From: Saprolegnia diclina VS20
Lineage: Eukaryota > Oomycota > Saprolegniomycetes > Saprolegniales > Saprolegniaceae
Direction of reading: 5' to 3'
Assembly: GCF_000281045.1 (NCBI RefSeq)
Contig: NW_008246083.1
Location: 770,290-797,821 of the forward strand
Length of the DNA: 27,532 bases
Part shown: in pieces, positions 19,201 through 27,532 of the stretch
Numbering within the stretch: position 1 is the stretch's first letter
Layout: the number at the start of each line of letters is the position of its first letter
Translations under genes and position numbers: made by a program
The notes under the pieces: generated by a model
The model's database searches: none
Told to the model about the DNA's origin: nothing
The model's input: only the letters and a program-made list of their open reading frames with translations

Positions 19201-19688
19201 TCAATGAAGCGCTTGGGGGGCAGCGCCGCTGGCGACGTTGCTGCGGGCCGTGGTGACGCGCGGGGCGACTGTCTCGGCGAGATTTCGGGAATTTGCAGCC
19301 GCGTCACGGTGGGCTTTCGCTGCTGCTGCGCCAACCCTTGTAAAAACGAGTGCGCGGGTGCGACGAAGGCGACGAGCGGCCCATAGACCGCAGGGTCCAG
19401 GCGCCGCAACAGCAACTCGACCATGGCCATCGCAACGAGCCCTTTGCCCACACCATGGTACCAGTGCACTCCGTCCAGCGACGAGTGCACATGCCTAACA
19501 TTATCACGCGAGATGGACGAGGACGTGGCCGCGTACGCTTCAAGAGAGGAAAACACTGCGAGTAGGTTGTTCTCGGAGGTCGACGCTTGCAGCTGCCAGT
19601 GGGGCGCGTCGACGGCGTCGAGACGCGCAACTTCGTACCCGACGTTGGCGCCCCGCGGGCGCAGGGGCAGGCCGTCATGGTCGTCCAT
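16211..19688 (-). CDS. large conserved-looking protein of unknown function, 1010 aa
   Basis: Eleven exons: 18989-19688, 18536-18939, 17972-18489, 17759-17927, 17331-17715, 17110-17289, 16943-17064, 16779-16895, 16570-16733, 16376-16526 and 16211-16333. Introns are 41-49 nt. The frame is continuous across all joins, which supports the model although I do not recognise the family. The N-terminal third is helical with a Pro/Ser-rich linker (PRQSPRASPRP). Residues of about 235-360 are coiled-coil-like (HRKVHRARIKSLRVRRQEL). The middle is polar, with RRNSINARPTRKS. The C-terminal half is helical and has an EF-hand-like stretch DGCLAFDEF in exon 7, but without a full calcium loop. No signal or membrane segment is evident. 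The acceptor before exon 7 (GAG) is the least certain; a 66-nt alternative ends in CAG. An internal ATG at 17947 could suggest a separate gene, but the 44-nt GTACGC...TAG intron 17928-17971 joins the parts. Confidence 0.75.
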
Positions 19689-19729
19689 TTGCAGTTTCGT
19701 GCGAGTGGGTTTCACTTGCCATTGATGAA
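19689..19729. promoter_or_regulatory. 41-nt head-to-head gap between divergent start codons
   Basis: The ATG of the 1010-aa gene (19688, -) and that of the PTPDC1-like gene (19730, +) are separated by only 41 nt. Both promoters and 5' UTRs must fit here or overlap the opposite coding region. No TATA box is seen. Confidence 0.5.
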
Positions 19730-21814
19730 ATGTCGAGCCCGCCGCGCTCGCCGACGCGGCCGACAGCGCTGCCCATGACGGTGGGCCCGCGTGAGTGGGA
19801 AAAGTCGCTCACGATCAAATGCCGCTTCTGCGGTGGCCCGAAATGCAAGCGCTGCAGCGAGCACGCCGCGCTCCTCAAGACGGACAGTCCAGTCGCGGGT
19901 CTGCACGCCGACTGGGTGACCGACTCGATCTTGGGCATGATGCGCCCGTCGTCTCGCCTCATGCAGACATATCGCATCGCCGACCAGTTTCAGCGGTCGT
20001 CCTCTTTTCTTATGTGAAGCCTGACGAATTTCTTTAGCCTCAAGATCAAGGCTGTGTTTAATCTGACCATGCCGGGCGAGCACCCACACTGCGGCGACGG
20101 CAACGGGCCAAGCGGGTTTCCCTACGACCCCGAGATGGACCTCATGGCGCACCAGAGTAGACCGCTTCTCGAGGCACGCATTGGCAACTTGTGGTCTAGT
20201 TCAATTTTACAACTTTGGCTGGGAAGACATGACGTCGCCCAACTTGTCACTGATGCTCGACATTGCAACAGTCATGGCGTCCGTTTTGGCGCAGGCGCAG
20301 CAAAAGGTAGCAGCTGTCAACTCTTAAACTGCTCATAGTCCTGTAGGTTGCAGTGCACTGCCACGCTGGCTACGGTATCGCCCACGCCTCCTGTACCCTT
20401 GACGTAACGCGAAATAGGTCGCACGGGACTGGCGATTGCGTGTACACTTATATTTCAACACGGCATTTCCGCTGCCGAAGTGCGCTCTGTGGTCAACTCT
20501 GAGTCTGCGCTCAGCTACGATTGGCGTAGGCGATTGCAATTGTTCGGCGCGGGCGCCCGGGCTCGATCCAAACCCACGGCCAAGTGGCGTTTGTAGGCCG
20601 CTTTCACGACTACCTGCGGCAAGCCAAGCTCGGTACGCACCAGAAACCAGATCTGATTTCTGCAAATGAGCCCTAGTTTTTGCGCTACCTACGATTCACG
20701 ACCGGTTCTCGCTCTCGACGATCCTCGAGCGCGAGCGTTTCCAGTTTCAGCCAACGCCACCCGAGACGTCGATGGTGTTGCCACCCCGCGTCGTAACCGG
20801 CTCTGTAGAAATTTCAACTCTGATCTTAGTTCTTCTCAGGTGCGCTATCTATGCTCGCAGATCGAGGTGTGGACCGCGCGCGATTTGTGTGCGCTCAGTC
20901 TCGCATTTGTCGGCCACCTGCCCGCAACGACGTACTCGATCTCGCTCTTGCCGCATCTTCAGCTGCTCCAAATGGCTGAGAGAGTCGACGTCTGGGCAGA
21001 CCACGTGGTTTCTAGTGACGTGCTCTTGCCGATCAAGGCGCAAATGAACTCGGGCGAGCCCAACTGGCCCCAGACTTCGACGACACCGATCTTTGCTGGC
21101 TTGCTGCTCGACTGGCTCGAGCACCTTAATCCGCCCCTCCTCGACAGCGACGACCTCCACGACGTCGACCGACTGCGGAAGGTGCCGCTCGCGGCGCTGC
21201 GGACGCTTGAGCGCCTCGTCTGCCTTCTGCGCGTAGGCAGCGAAGCGTTGCGAACACAGTCGGCCGAGCTGCCCGTCGATGCAACCACGCTGCTCGAAGG
21301 CCTCTACGCTCGAACGGCCATGGCTGTTGTGCAAGCCCCGTCGCTTCGTGCGCGGTCGCTGATTCCTCCGATCAAGTACCTCGTAGAAAGTCACTGGACG
21401 AGCCCCTCGCCGCTGAAAGTAGCGTCGGTTGCGCCCGAGGTCAAAATCGAACCTCTCGACCCGACCAAGTTTCCCAGTACGTAGTCTGCGGCGCTTATAT
21501 GTACAACACCTCACTTCCTCGTAGCTCTGCCCCCCGTCGGCACGACGCAGTCTTCGTCCCCCTCGAAATCCTCGCCTGCCAAAGTGTCACCCAGTAAAAT
21601 GTCGCCGGCCAAAGGGTCGTCCACCAAATCCATGGCGCTTGAGCCTCCGATCGCATGTTCATTGGCGCCAGAGTCTCCACCAAAGCTACTGGAGAAACTG
21701 CCGCGACGACCGAGTGACGTGACGGATGCGCGTCCCATCGACAAGAGCCTCCCGTCCCCTGAAAGGCCGCGAACGCTGCCCGAGGTCCAGCTGCGTGGTC
21801 GCTCGATTCTATAA
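19730..21814 (+). CDS. PTPDC1: PTPDC1-like dual-specificity protein phosphatase
   Basis: Nine exons give 575 aa: 19730-19995, 20038-20156, 20200-20306, 20347-20374, 20418-20479, 20530-20632, 20677-20792, 20840-21476 and 21525-21814. Introns are 40-50 nt. From memory it follows human PTPDC1: WVTDSILGMMRPSSRLM (62-78), FNLTMPGEH, FYNFGWED (general acid Asp138), signature HCHAGYGRTG (168-177: Cys169 nucleophile, Arg175), RPGSIQT, then a C-terminal helical region with LLLDWLEHLNPPLL. An N-terminal CxxC-x4-CxxC cluster (Cys31, 34, 39, 42) precedes the catalytic domain. The last exon is a Ser/Pro/Lys-rich tail. Human PTPDC1 is a cysteine phosphatase linked to centrosome and cilium function, which would suit a flagellate life stage; that role here is inferred. 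Exon 4, holding the catalytic Cys, is 28 nt long. Confidence 0.9.
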
Positions 21815-21817
21815 GCT

Positions 21818-21826
21818 GATTGGCCA
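21818..21826 (+). promoter_or_regulatory. GATTGGCCA motif before the membrane-protein gene
   Basis: This 9-mer lies 4 nt after the phosphatase stop codon and 138 nt before ATG 21965. It matches the motif near ANAPC7 and RNase H2A. The whole 150-nt intergenic gap must hold the 3' end of one gene and the promoter of the next. Confidence 0.3.
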
Positions 21827-21964
21827 AGTTGAATCAAAGTTGGCCTAGCACTCAGATCTTTTGGGTAAAGAATCGATGCGGAACCAGTTTTGGCAGTTGG
21901 ATCAGCGAAAATACGTTGCGCAGTTTCGCTCGAAAAGCCAGGTCGCTCGCTCGGGTTCGACACG

Positions 21965-23992
21965 ATGAATGTGAGCTGGTATCGGCACGAGAGCTTTGCG
22001 TGGGCCCGCAACAAGAGCCTTCGCGTTCGACCCAGTGGCGTGGCACTCGCCATCGGACCGGTCGTGCCAGAAGCCCCGAGAGGCCGACGCAGGCTGTCCT
22101 ACCTCGCGAGCCTCGTCATTTGGATCACGCTCTCCGCCAACTCGCTCCTCGACCCGATCAAGACCCTCTACGGCTACTATCTCTACACCGAGAGCAACCA
22201 CCGCGAAAGTGTGTGGGCGCTTGTCGTCACCAACACCTTCAACAACATCTCGTCCAAAGTCTGCTCACCGAATGGACCGTTCCTCGACTGCTACTTCGAG
22301 CTACCTGTGTACGGCACTGGGTCGCTCGCCGGCGCCACATGTCGGTCGTACTACCCCATCGATAAGAGCGACACCCAGCACATTGGCAGCTTCTTTGGCA
22401 ACTGCACACTGCCGTCCGGTGAGCGCATCGACATGCCGAGCGATCTCTTTGCGACGACTCAGTGGTCGCTGCAGACCGCTTCCACCGATCGCAGCTGCCT
22501 CGCCACGCTTGGCGAAGGCGACGCGTTTCCTTGCGACTCGTACACGACGGGCAGCGGGCGCGTCATCAACTACCGCGTCAGCAAGACGGCGACGACCAAA
22601 TGGTGCAAGGAGTTTGGCGGCTACTTCTTACTCAACCACCACACGGGCATTCAAGAGGTGCTTGTCGCCAATGTCTCGAACGCGTCCACCCCCGTCTTCT
22701 CGAGTCTGCGCCTCGACTACGCGACTCCAGTGTTTAGCCTCGAGGACCTCCTCGGGTGCGCAGGCGACTTGTACGTCGGCGCCACCGCCGGCCACACGAC
22801 GACGACCGCGTGGTACGGCGACACGGTCGGCGCGTGGACGGCGCGGACGTCGAGCGCTGCCAAGTCGATGGTGATGACGCGCAACGTCGACGGCACGTAC
22901 ATCTATTCGGCGCTTTCGTGGTTCGAAGGCGCCGTGACCCAGATCGGGCCCATCTATAGGGACCTGTTTCGTTGCAGTTTGTTGCTACTCGTGACGGTGT
23001 ACCGGATCTCGTCCATTTACTACCCGATCTGGCTTGTCTACAAGCGACAGGGCCGGACGTTCTGGGCGTGGGCTGCTGCGCGTCACATGGGTCTCGTCTT
23101 GCACAAGCGTGAGCGACGCAGTCTCCCGATCCTGACCATCTTGTCGCTCGAGGCGTTGCTGAGCACGGATGACATTGTGTCCAACTGCCAGCACGCCATT
23201 TACACGGTCCCGAGCTCGTATTTCTCGATCGTTCTGACGTACATGTCGATCACGCGCATCATTTGGCCCTGCGCGTTCTTTCTCCTCCTCTTTTCCCGGC
23301 TCATCGAGTGGACGATTGGGCCGCATTTTGCATTTGCGCTTTCCGAAGACCTCTTTCTCCTTGGCGCACCGGTGGTTTGGATCTACCTCCCGGCCTACGT
23401 CACGACGCAGGGCATGAAGCTCTTCCATGGCTATCGCTGGAACGGCGTTATTGTTCGCCACTACGTGAGCAGCATCCGAAACGTTTACTCGAACCAAGTC
23501 AACAACCTGGCGCTCTACACTCAGCTCTTTGGCTACTTCACTGCGATCTCGTCTGCAACGACAATTGGCGTCGGCTGTCTCTGGCAGGCTGTGACGCACA
23601 CGAGCTCGATCATGAGTTACCTTCTCTCGCCGCACCGCAGCGCGTGGCGACACACCCCGCGCGAGTGCAAGACGATCGAAGACGTTTTGATCGCGTCCTC
23701 GGAGCGACTCCCGCCCGAAATCGCGTACCAAATCACCAAAGCCAAGTGGCCGCAGACCCAACAGTGCGAGGCCATGAACCTCGCGTCCGAGGGACTCGTC
23801 AGCCTCGTCTACGGTCCGTGGCACGTCGTCGGCTTTACCGAGTGGGGGTTTGTGTTCCCACTCACGAATGCAAAGGGCCACGCAGCAGTCATCGATGGCT
23901 GCACAGTCCAGTTTCGACCCGACGTCACACATGAGACGCTCGCAAGTCTCACGGCGACGCCGGCTCGCCTCGGGATCCCAGACCTCATGTAG
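21965..23992 (+). CDS. multi-pass membrane protein, full-length paralogue of gene 1
   Basis: Single exon, 675 aa from ATG 21965 (the frame extends to 21890 without an ATG). A short basic N-terminal tail leads to membrane segment 1 (LASLVIWITLSANSLL). A Cys-rich, probably extracellular region of about 270 residues follows, with sequons such as NCT and NVS. A cluster of about five membrane segments comes next (including SLLLLVTVYRIS, RIIWPCAFFLLLF and LLGAPVVWIYLPAYV). A C-terminal soluble domain of about 130 residues ends in LGIPDLM and contains EWGFVFPL and IDGCTVQF. It is similar over its whole shared length to the gene at 1-1503, about 20 kb away in the same orientation. No enzyme motif is visible. 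A surface receptor, transporter or adhesion role is possible but unsupported. Confidence 0.88.
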   Translation: MNVSWYRHESFAWARNKSLRVRPSGVALAIGPVVPEAPRGRRRLSYLASLVIWITLSANSLLDPIKTLYGYYLYTESNHRESVWALVVTNTFNNISSKVCSPNGPFLDCYFELPVYGTGSLAGATCRSYYPIDKSDTQHIGSFFGNCTLPSGERIDMPSDLFATTQWSLQTASTDRSCLATLGEGDAFPCDSYTTGSGRVINYRVSKTATTKWCKEFGGYFLLNHHTGIQEVLVANVSNASTPVFSSLRLDYATPVFSLEDLLGCAGDLYVGATAGHTTTTAWYGDTVGAWTARTSSAAKSMVMTRNVDGTYIYSALSWFEGAVTQIGPIYRDLFRCSLLLLVTVYRISSIYYPIWLVYKRQGRTFWAWAAARHMGLVLHKRERRSLPILTILSLEALLSTDDIVSNCQHAIYTVPSSYFSIVLTYMSITRIIWPCAFFLLLFSRLIEWTIGPHFAFALSEDLFLLGAPVVWIYLPAYVTTQGMKLFHGYRWNGVIVRHYVSSIRNVYSNQVNNLALYTQLFGYFTAISSATTIGVGCLWQAVTHTSSIMSYLLSPHRSAWRHTPRECKTIEDVLIASSERLPPEIAYQITKAKWPQTQQCEAMNLASEGLVSLVYGPWHVVGFTEWGFVFPLTNAKGHAAVIDGCTVQFRPDVTHETLASLTATPARLGIPDLM

Positions 23993-24457
23993 CACTGTGT
24001 GTAAATACGTAAGCTTAGTACAACATAGGACAAGTGGTTCTAGTGCTGTAGACCGCGCACGATGGAGTAACTTGGCGCTCCGTGGTGTACAAATTGCAGC
24101 ACTCTACCAAGTATCAGCCTTTTTATTTTTGACTGAGTTGGGCCCGGCATCAACGCATCTCTGGTGCGACGGGTTGCGTGTTGTTGTTAGTCATATTACT
24201 CGGACATCCGGTTGTAGGATTCAAGAAGATATGTGCAGCGCCAGCGAGACGCGATCCTGGATGCTTGCTAAGATCGCAGTGCCATCTTAGAGGCACAGCG
24301 CACTCCAAACTAAGATCGTAGAACTAAGCTGGTAATAGCGACGATCACCCTTTCCTCTGGACCAAGAAGGCTATCCATACACGGAGCAATATTCATGCAA
24401 AATACTACATCCAAAACCCTTGCATCCTGTGGAGCGATTGGGACGCGAGACTTGGAG
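23993..24457. other. intergenic stretch without a recognised gene
   Basis: Lower GC than the genes around it. Open frames here only continue from, or lie antisense to, the neighbouring gene. It contains the small hairpin listed separately and nothing else I can name. Confidence 0.4.
24268..24290. repeat. short inverted repeat with a nearby third copy
   Basis: CTAAGAT (24268-24274) and ATCTTAG (24284-24290) form a perfect 7-bp inverted pair around a 9-nt loop. A third copy, CTAAGATCG, follows at 24310-24318. It may be a footprint of a small mobile element or a chance palindrome in a low-GC patch. Confidence 0.35.
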
Positions 24458-24797
24458 CTACGCGAAGGTCGCTAGCGGCTCCTTCTCGAGCTGCAGCTAC
24501 TCGGCCGCGTCCTTTTGCAAGACTTTGATCTACTCCAACATGAGAAATGAATAGTGAAATGGTGGTCTACGCACCGCTTGGCGGATCAAGTTGAGGTCTG
24601 TGAGCGGCTTCTTGGCACTGACCGCGCGCGCCATCGACGCCATGCGACTCGACTCGTTGGACGCTTCGCGCTCCAGAAGCGTTTCAAAGGGTTTCTAGCC
24701 CGCTTCAACGTCTGGCAACGGCTACGAGGGCTAATTATACTTACGAATGTGCTTCTCCTGCCACTTTGAATCCCACACTTTCTCCGAACGACGACAT
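24458..24797 (-). pseudogene. decayed small three-exon gene
   Basis: Minus-strand exons 24745-24797, 24575-24694 and 24458-24529 are separated by 50-nt (GTAAGT...TAG) and 45-nt (GTGCGT...TAG) introns of the type seen in intact neighbours. Exon 2 encodes 40 residues including TLLEREASNESSRM and KKPLTDLNLIRQA, which run into IKVLQKDAAE in exon 3. Exon 3 then meets an in-frame TAG before LQLEKEPLATFA and a final TAG, and exon 1 (starting MSSFGE) ends in a phase that does not match exon 2. Preserved splice sites with a disrupted frame suggest a recently lost gene. The family is not recognised; the protein would have been small, charged and helical. Its 5' end overlaps the start codon of the next gene. 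Confidence 0.5.
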
Positions 24798-27532
24798 GGC
24801 CAGACTGCTGCCGACGTCTATCAAGCTTTGCTTTGGCCTCACATATCTCAGTGCCTCGATGGGCGCGAGTCTCTGGTTCCTCGATATCATCGGTCCCGGC
24901 CTTTCCAACGATCACTTCTGGCCCAACTTTGACCCGACGTCGGCCCAGACATACCTCATCGACGTCTTCCACCGCCACCTCAGCGTCACCAACGCCTTGG
25001 TGATTGATCTCTACGATCCCAGCCAAGGCATTCTAAAGGCGTACGGTCGAGCATCGACGACAGCGTTTGCAAAACCCACCTACCCTCGACTACGCTCGCT
25101 GGTCGAGTACACGTCGGTTGCTGACGCAATCACTGGGTTTCAGTCACTGGATCCCGGCTACGTCTTCAACCTCATGACGCTGTATTGCTGGGCTGACTTT
25201 GGAAAGCGCTGGGAAGTTGCTCACACAGCAGCACGGCAAGCCCGATGCGCTGCGACAATGTCCAACAATGGCGCCGTGTACCTTGAGGCCCACCTCCGCA
25301 ATCTCAACTGGGACGCATGGTACGCGATCTACGGCGCTAGCTTTGAGTTTGGTGTCGCGGACGCGGTTGTAGTTACGCCAGACGGCCGCGAGTGGTACCA
25401 AAGTCTACCAAACGCATTCCAGACTCTCGAAAACGAAGTAGCGTACTGGACATCGCATCGCATTTCGCGCTTTCAGCTGCAGTGGAGCAATGACTACCAG
25501 TTTGGTTTGCACGAGTCCGTCTCCGTCGTCAACATGCTCGGGTGGCGCCAAGACCTCACGATCCAGTCGATTGCGTTTGGCAAGCGGAGCTCCAAGTGGT
25601 CAACGTTTGTGCTCAACTGGGCGTTCTACGACGATCTCTGGGCCACCGCTGTCACCAACGGTAGCCTCGTGCGCAGAGCCGTCAGCTACATCGGCGATGC
25701 CACCATCGAGGTACTCCTCGGAATGTACCCGTTCACGCCCGCCAGCATCCTTGCCCACAACCAGATCGGACCGCTGCAGGCCATTGACATGATGTTGATT
25801 GCACCCCCGACGGCGCTTGTGACTGCCTGTACAAGCTATGACGTGGCCGTGACCCTAGCGCTCCAAGCCGACCATGCGCTTTTGAGTCTCTACGCCGCGT
25901 TGCCATCTTTGGTGCTGGACCCGATACCTTTGTCGTGGCAAAAACCCGAGAACTACACATTCTTTGGTGGCAGTCCGTTCTGTCTCTTTGGCGCTGGTGC
26001 ACCCTTTGTACAGCCATCATTTTCCTTTGACGACACGTGCGGTAGCCAGGTACCAAGTCGCCTGCTCGTGTCGCCTTGGCCCGGTTTGTTTGCGGCGACA
26101 AGTCTCAACTTGCTCGAAACATCGCTCAAGTCGTGCTGCACACCTTGCAGCGCTGCGACGCAATTCTCTTGTGAACTGCTTGTGTCGAACCTCCAAGTCA
26201 TTTCGACTTTGCTGCTGACCAATGCCTCACTCGAGAGCCTCTTGGTGCCGATGGTCCAAGCTGCCACTGGGGCTATTCAGCAGCTCAACGTTGAGATTGT
26301 TCAGTTTGCACTGACATCAGGAGGAACTGAAACTGTCTTGCGCCAGCCGCTGCTGCGCGATGGCGCGTGGTCGTTCATGGGCTATGTAGCGCTACACGAG
26401 TGGGTCAACGGTTTCCGGGAGGCTGTCTCGTTCCAAGGCGACGTCGCAACGTTCAACTTGATATCGGAGCGCATCGAGCCCATTCCGTTGCGCGCCAACG
26501 CCATCGAAGTGCCACATAGCACATGCAACTACCTCTACGTCGTCGCGCTTCTAACGTCGGTCGCGCTTGTTGCGGTCGCGTGCATCACGGCAGCGTACGC
26601 TTTCCTCCAGCCAACTCCGGATGCCGACGGTCTTCATTTGCCTGTGTACAATCAAGTTGCGGGGCCCGTCTGGGTAGGTCGTCCATTGCTGCTGCTTCGC
26701 GCGGCCGCAGCCATCACAATGCTGAGTACGGCGCCGCTGAACTTTGGCAGTGACGATGGCGTTGCCCGCTTTCGATTTGCACCTCGCCCGTTGACGCACG
26801 TTGGAATTCTCGCAGGTGAAGCTGCGTGGGTGACGTACGTTCTCAACGATATCTTGCTGGTCGCTGCGAACCAGTACGCTCGGTATGCGGCGCCGTTGAG
26901 CAACTTGCTGGTGTGGCTGAGCCTCGTTGTGCTTGAGGTCTTCTACCCGATTCGAGCGACGGCGGCAGTCGATCGCGGCTGCACCCGCGTGGATATGGGA
27001 GCTGTCGTGACGTGCCACAGTGGCTCTGTCGACCTCGGTTCGATGGCCCGCGCCTGGCTCATTTTGGGCATCAATGGTATTGCAATCGGGCTTTCGTACT
27101 GCATTGTGTGGGGCTATTGTGTGCTGAAACAAAAACACCTGGATGACTCCGAGCAGACGCCCCTCGCCCGCATGGTGTCCGCGGGCGTCGAGGCGTTCTT
27201 AGCACCTAAGGAAACCAACATGTGGAAGCTAGATGCGTCAATTGCGGCCATGACCGGCTTACTTCGATTCCGCTTCCAGTCGCTCTGCTGCATCTTTGAT
27301 ACAAAACTGTGGCTTTTCTACTACGATGACGCTGGCCCGGTCCATATCAAGCCACTTATCAGCCCAGAAGAGACTATGCTAACGATGGCGGGCGCTGTTG
27401 TCGTCGCGAGCTCGCGCTTTGCCAAGCTCAAGGTCTGGAGCGGTCTACTCTACCTGGCTGCAAGTGTTGTCGGCAGCCTCTCGTACCTAGAGCTCTCTGG
27501 TGTGAATTTAGCGAATGATCTCTATTGGTCAA
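24796..27532 (+). CDS. very large modular membrane protein, 5' part (open at window end)
   Basis: The frame runs from ATG 24796 to the last base without a stop: at least 912 codons, no intron. Residues 11-32 form a signal or anchor segment. About 540 residues of probable ectodomain follow, with paired cysteines (SCCTPCSAATQFSC) and sequons. Several membrane segments come next (about 578-603, 625-650, 670-735, 752-775), then a soluble loop of about 100 residues, then a segment at 883-902. Residues 883-912 resemble residues 14-43 (GLxYL, SL, L, N-D, W in register), so a second copy of the whole module seems to begin at the window edge. The family differs from the 675-aa paralogues, though the layout is similar. 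Function unknown. Its start overlaps the decayed gene on the other strand. Confidence 0.85.
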   Translation, partial: MARLLPTSIKLCFGLTYLSASMGASLWFLDIIGPGLSNDHFWPNFDPTSAQTYLIDVFHRHLSVTNALVIDLYDPSQGILKAYGRASTTAFAKPTYPRLRSLVEYTSVADAITGFQSLDPGYVFNLMTLYCWADFGKRWEVAHTAARQARCAATMSNNGAVYLEAHLRNLNWDAWYAIYGASFEFGVADAVVVTPDGREWYQSLPNAFQTLENEVAYWTSHRISRFQLQWSNDYQFGLHESVSVVNMLGWRQDLTIQSIAFGKRSSKWSTFVLNWAFYDDLWATAVTNGSLVRRAVSYIGDATIEVLLGMYPFTPASILAHNQIGPLQAIDMMLIAPPTALVTACTSYDVAVTLALQADHALLSLYAALPSLVLDPIPLSWQKPENYTFFGGSPFCLFGAGAPFVQPSFSFDDTCGSQVPSRLLVSPWPGLFAATSLNLLETSLKSCCTPCSAATQFSCELLVSNLQVISTLLLTNASLESLLVPMVQAATGAIQQLNVEIVQFALTSGGTETVLRQPLLRDGAWSFMGYVALHEWVNGFREAVSFQGDVATFNLISERIEPIPLRANAIEVPHSTCNYLYVVALLTSVALVAVACITAAYAFLQPTPDADGLHLPVYNQVAGPVWVGRPLLLLRAAAAITMLSTAPLNFGSDDGVARFRFAPRPLTHVGILAGEAAWVTYVLNDILLVAANQYARYAAPLSNLLVWLSLVVLEVFYPIRATAAVDRGCTRVDMGAVVTCHSGSVDLGSMARAWLILGINGIAIGLSYCIVWGYCVLKQKHLDDSEQTPLARMVSAGVEAFLAPKETNMWKLDASIAAMTGLLRFRFQSLCCIFDTKLWLFYYDDAGPVHIKPLISPEETMLTMAGAVVVASSRFAKLKVWSGLLYLAASVVGSLSYLELSGVNLANDLYWS

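Noticed and set aside
20666-21484. A separate gene starting at ATG 20666
   Set aside because: This ATG falls inside a 44-nt intron (20633-20676). The first part of the frame also includes intron 20793-20839, and the remainder matches the C-terminal region of PTPDC1.
24268-24290. Hairpin as a transcription terminator
   Set aside because: Rho-independent terminators do not apply to eukaryotic genes, and no U-tract follows.
24586-25026. 146-codon minus-strand frame
   Set aside because: Mostly antisense to the large membrane-protein gene. Its left part only runs through exon 2 of the decayed gene in the wrong frame.

Overview
The window is a compact, GC-rich eukaryotic segment, most likely from an oomycete of the Saprolegniales. 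The clues are very short introns, small Cys/His-repeat proteins, a chitinase-like protein, and large families of multi-pass membrane proteins that I know mainly from water moulds. The assignment rests on gene content and architecture, not on a search. No rRNA, tRNA, CRISPR array, retroelement or intact DNA transposon was seen.

Layout. 1-1503: 3' part of a multi-pass membrane protein gene (+). 1546-2292: ABHD10-like serine hydrolase (-). 2877-3158: small Cys/His-repeat protein (+). A minus-strand tandem follows: NSD/ASH1-like SET histone methyltransferase (9430 to 6890), ANAPC7, a TPR subunit of the anaphase-promoting complex (6771 to 4712, 11 exons), and a DUF2817/M14-like zinc peptidase (4492 to 3208). 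9431-11454 is mostly non-coding, with promoter-like palindromes and one weak exon-like frame. 11455-13252: MOSC/mARC-type molybdenum protein (+, 11 exons), tail to tail with a membrane-anchored GH18 chitinase-like protein (14582 to 13258). 15248-16195: ribonuclease H2 catalytic subunit (+, 3 exons), tail to tail with an unrecognised 1010-residue protein (19688 to 16211, 11 exons). That gene is head to head with a PTPDC1-like dual-specificity phosphatase (19730-21814, + strand, 9 exons). 21965-23992: full-length paralogue of the first gene (+). 24458-24797: a small decayed gene (-). 24796-27532: the open 5' part of a second, much larger membrane protein (+), which starts to repeat its own N-terminal module at the window edge.

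Introns. I placed 43 introns by hand, using frame continuity and family alignment from memory. All are 40-51 nt, 41 of 43 end in TAG, and about half start GTAC rather than GTAAG. This uniformity allowed fragmented frames to be joined into complete proteins: ANAPC7 541 aa, mARC-like 453 aa, PTPDC1-like 575 aa, RNase H2A 284 aa. Genes are packed with 5-219 nt between neighbours over much of the window.

The housekeeping genes (cell cycle, chromatin, DNA repair, molybdenum enzyme, phosphatase) form a core flanked at both ends by lineage-type membrane-protein genes. I see no operon-like pathway linking them. The most novel items are the modular membrane-protein families, the 1010-aa orphan, the GH18 protein with an altered active-site motif, and the GTAC...TAG micro-intron code.
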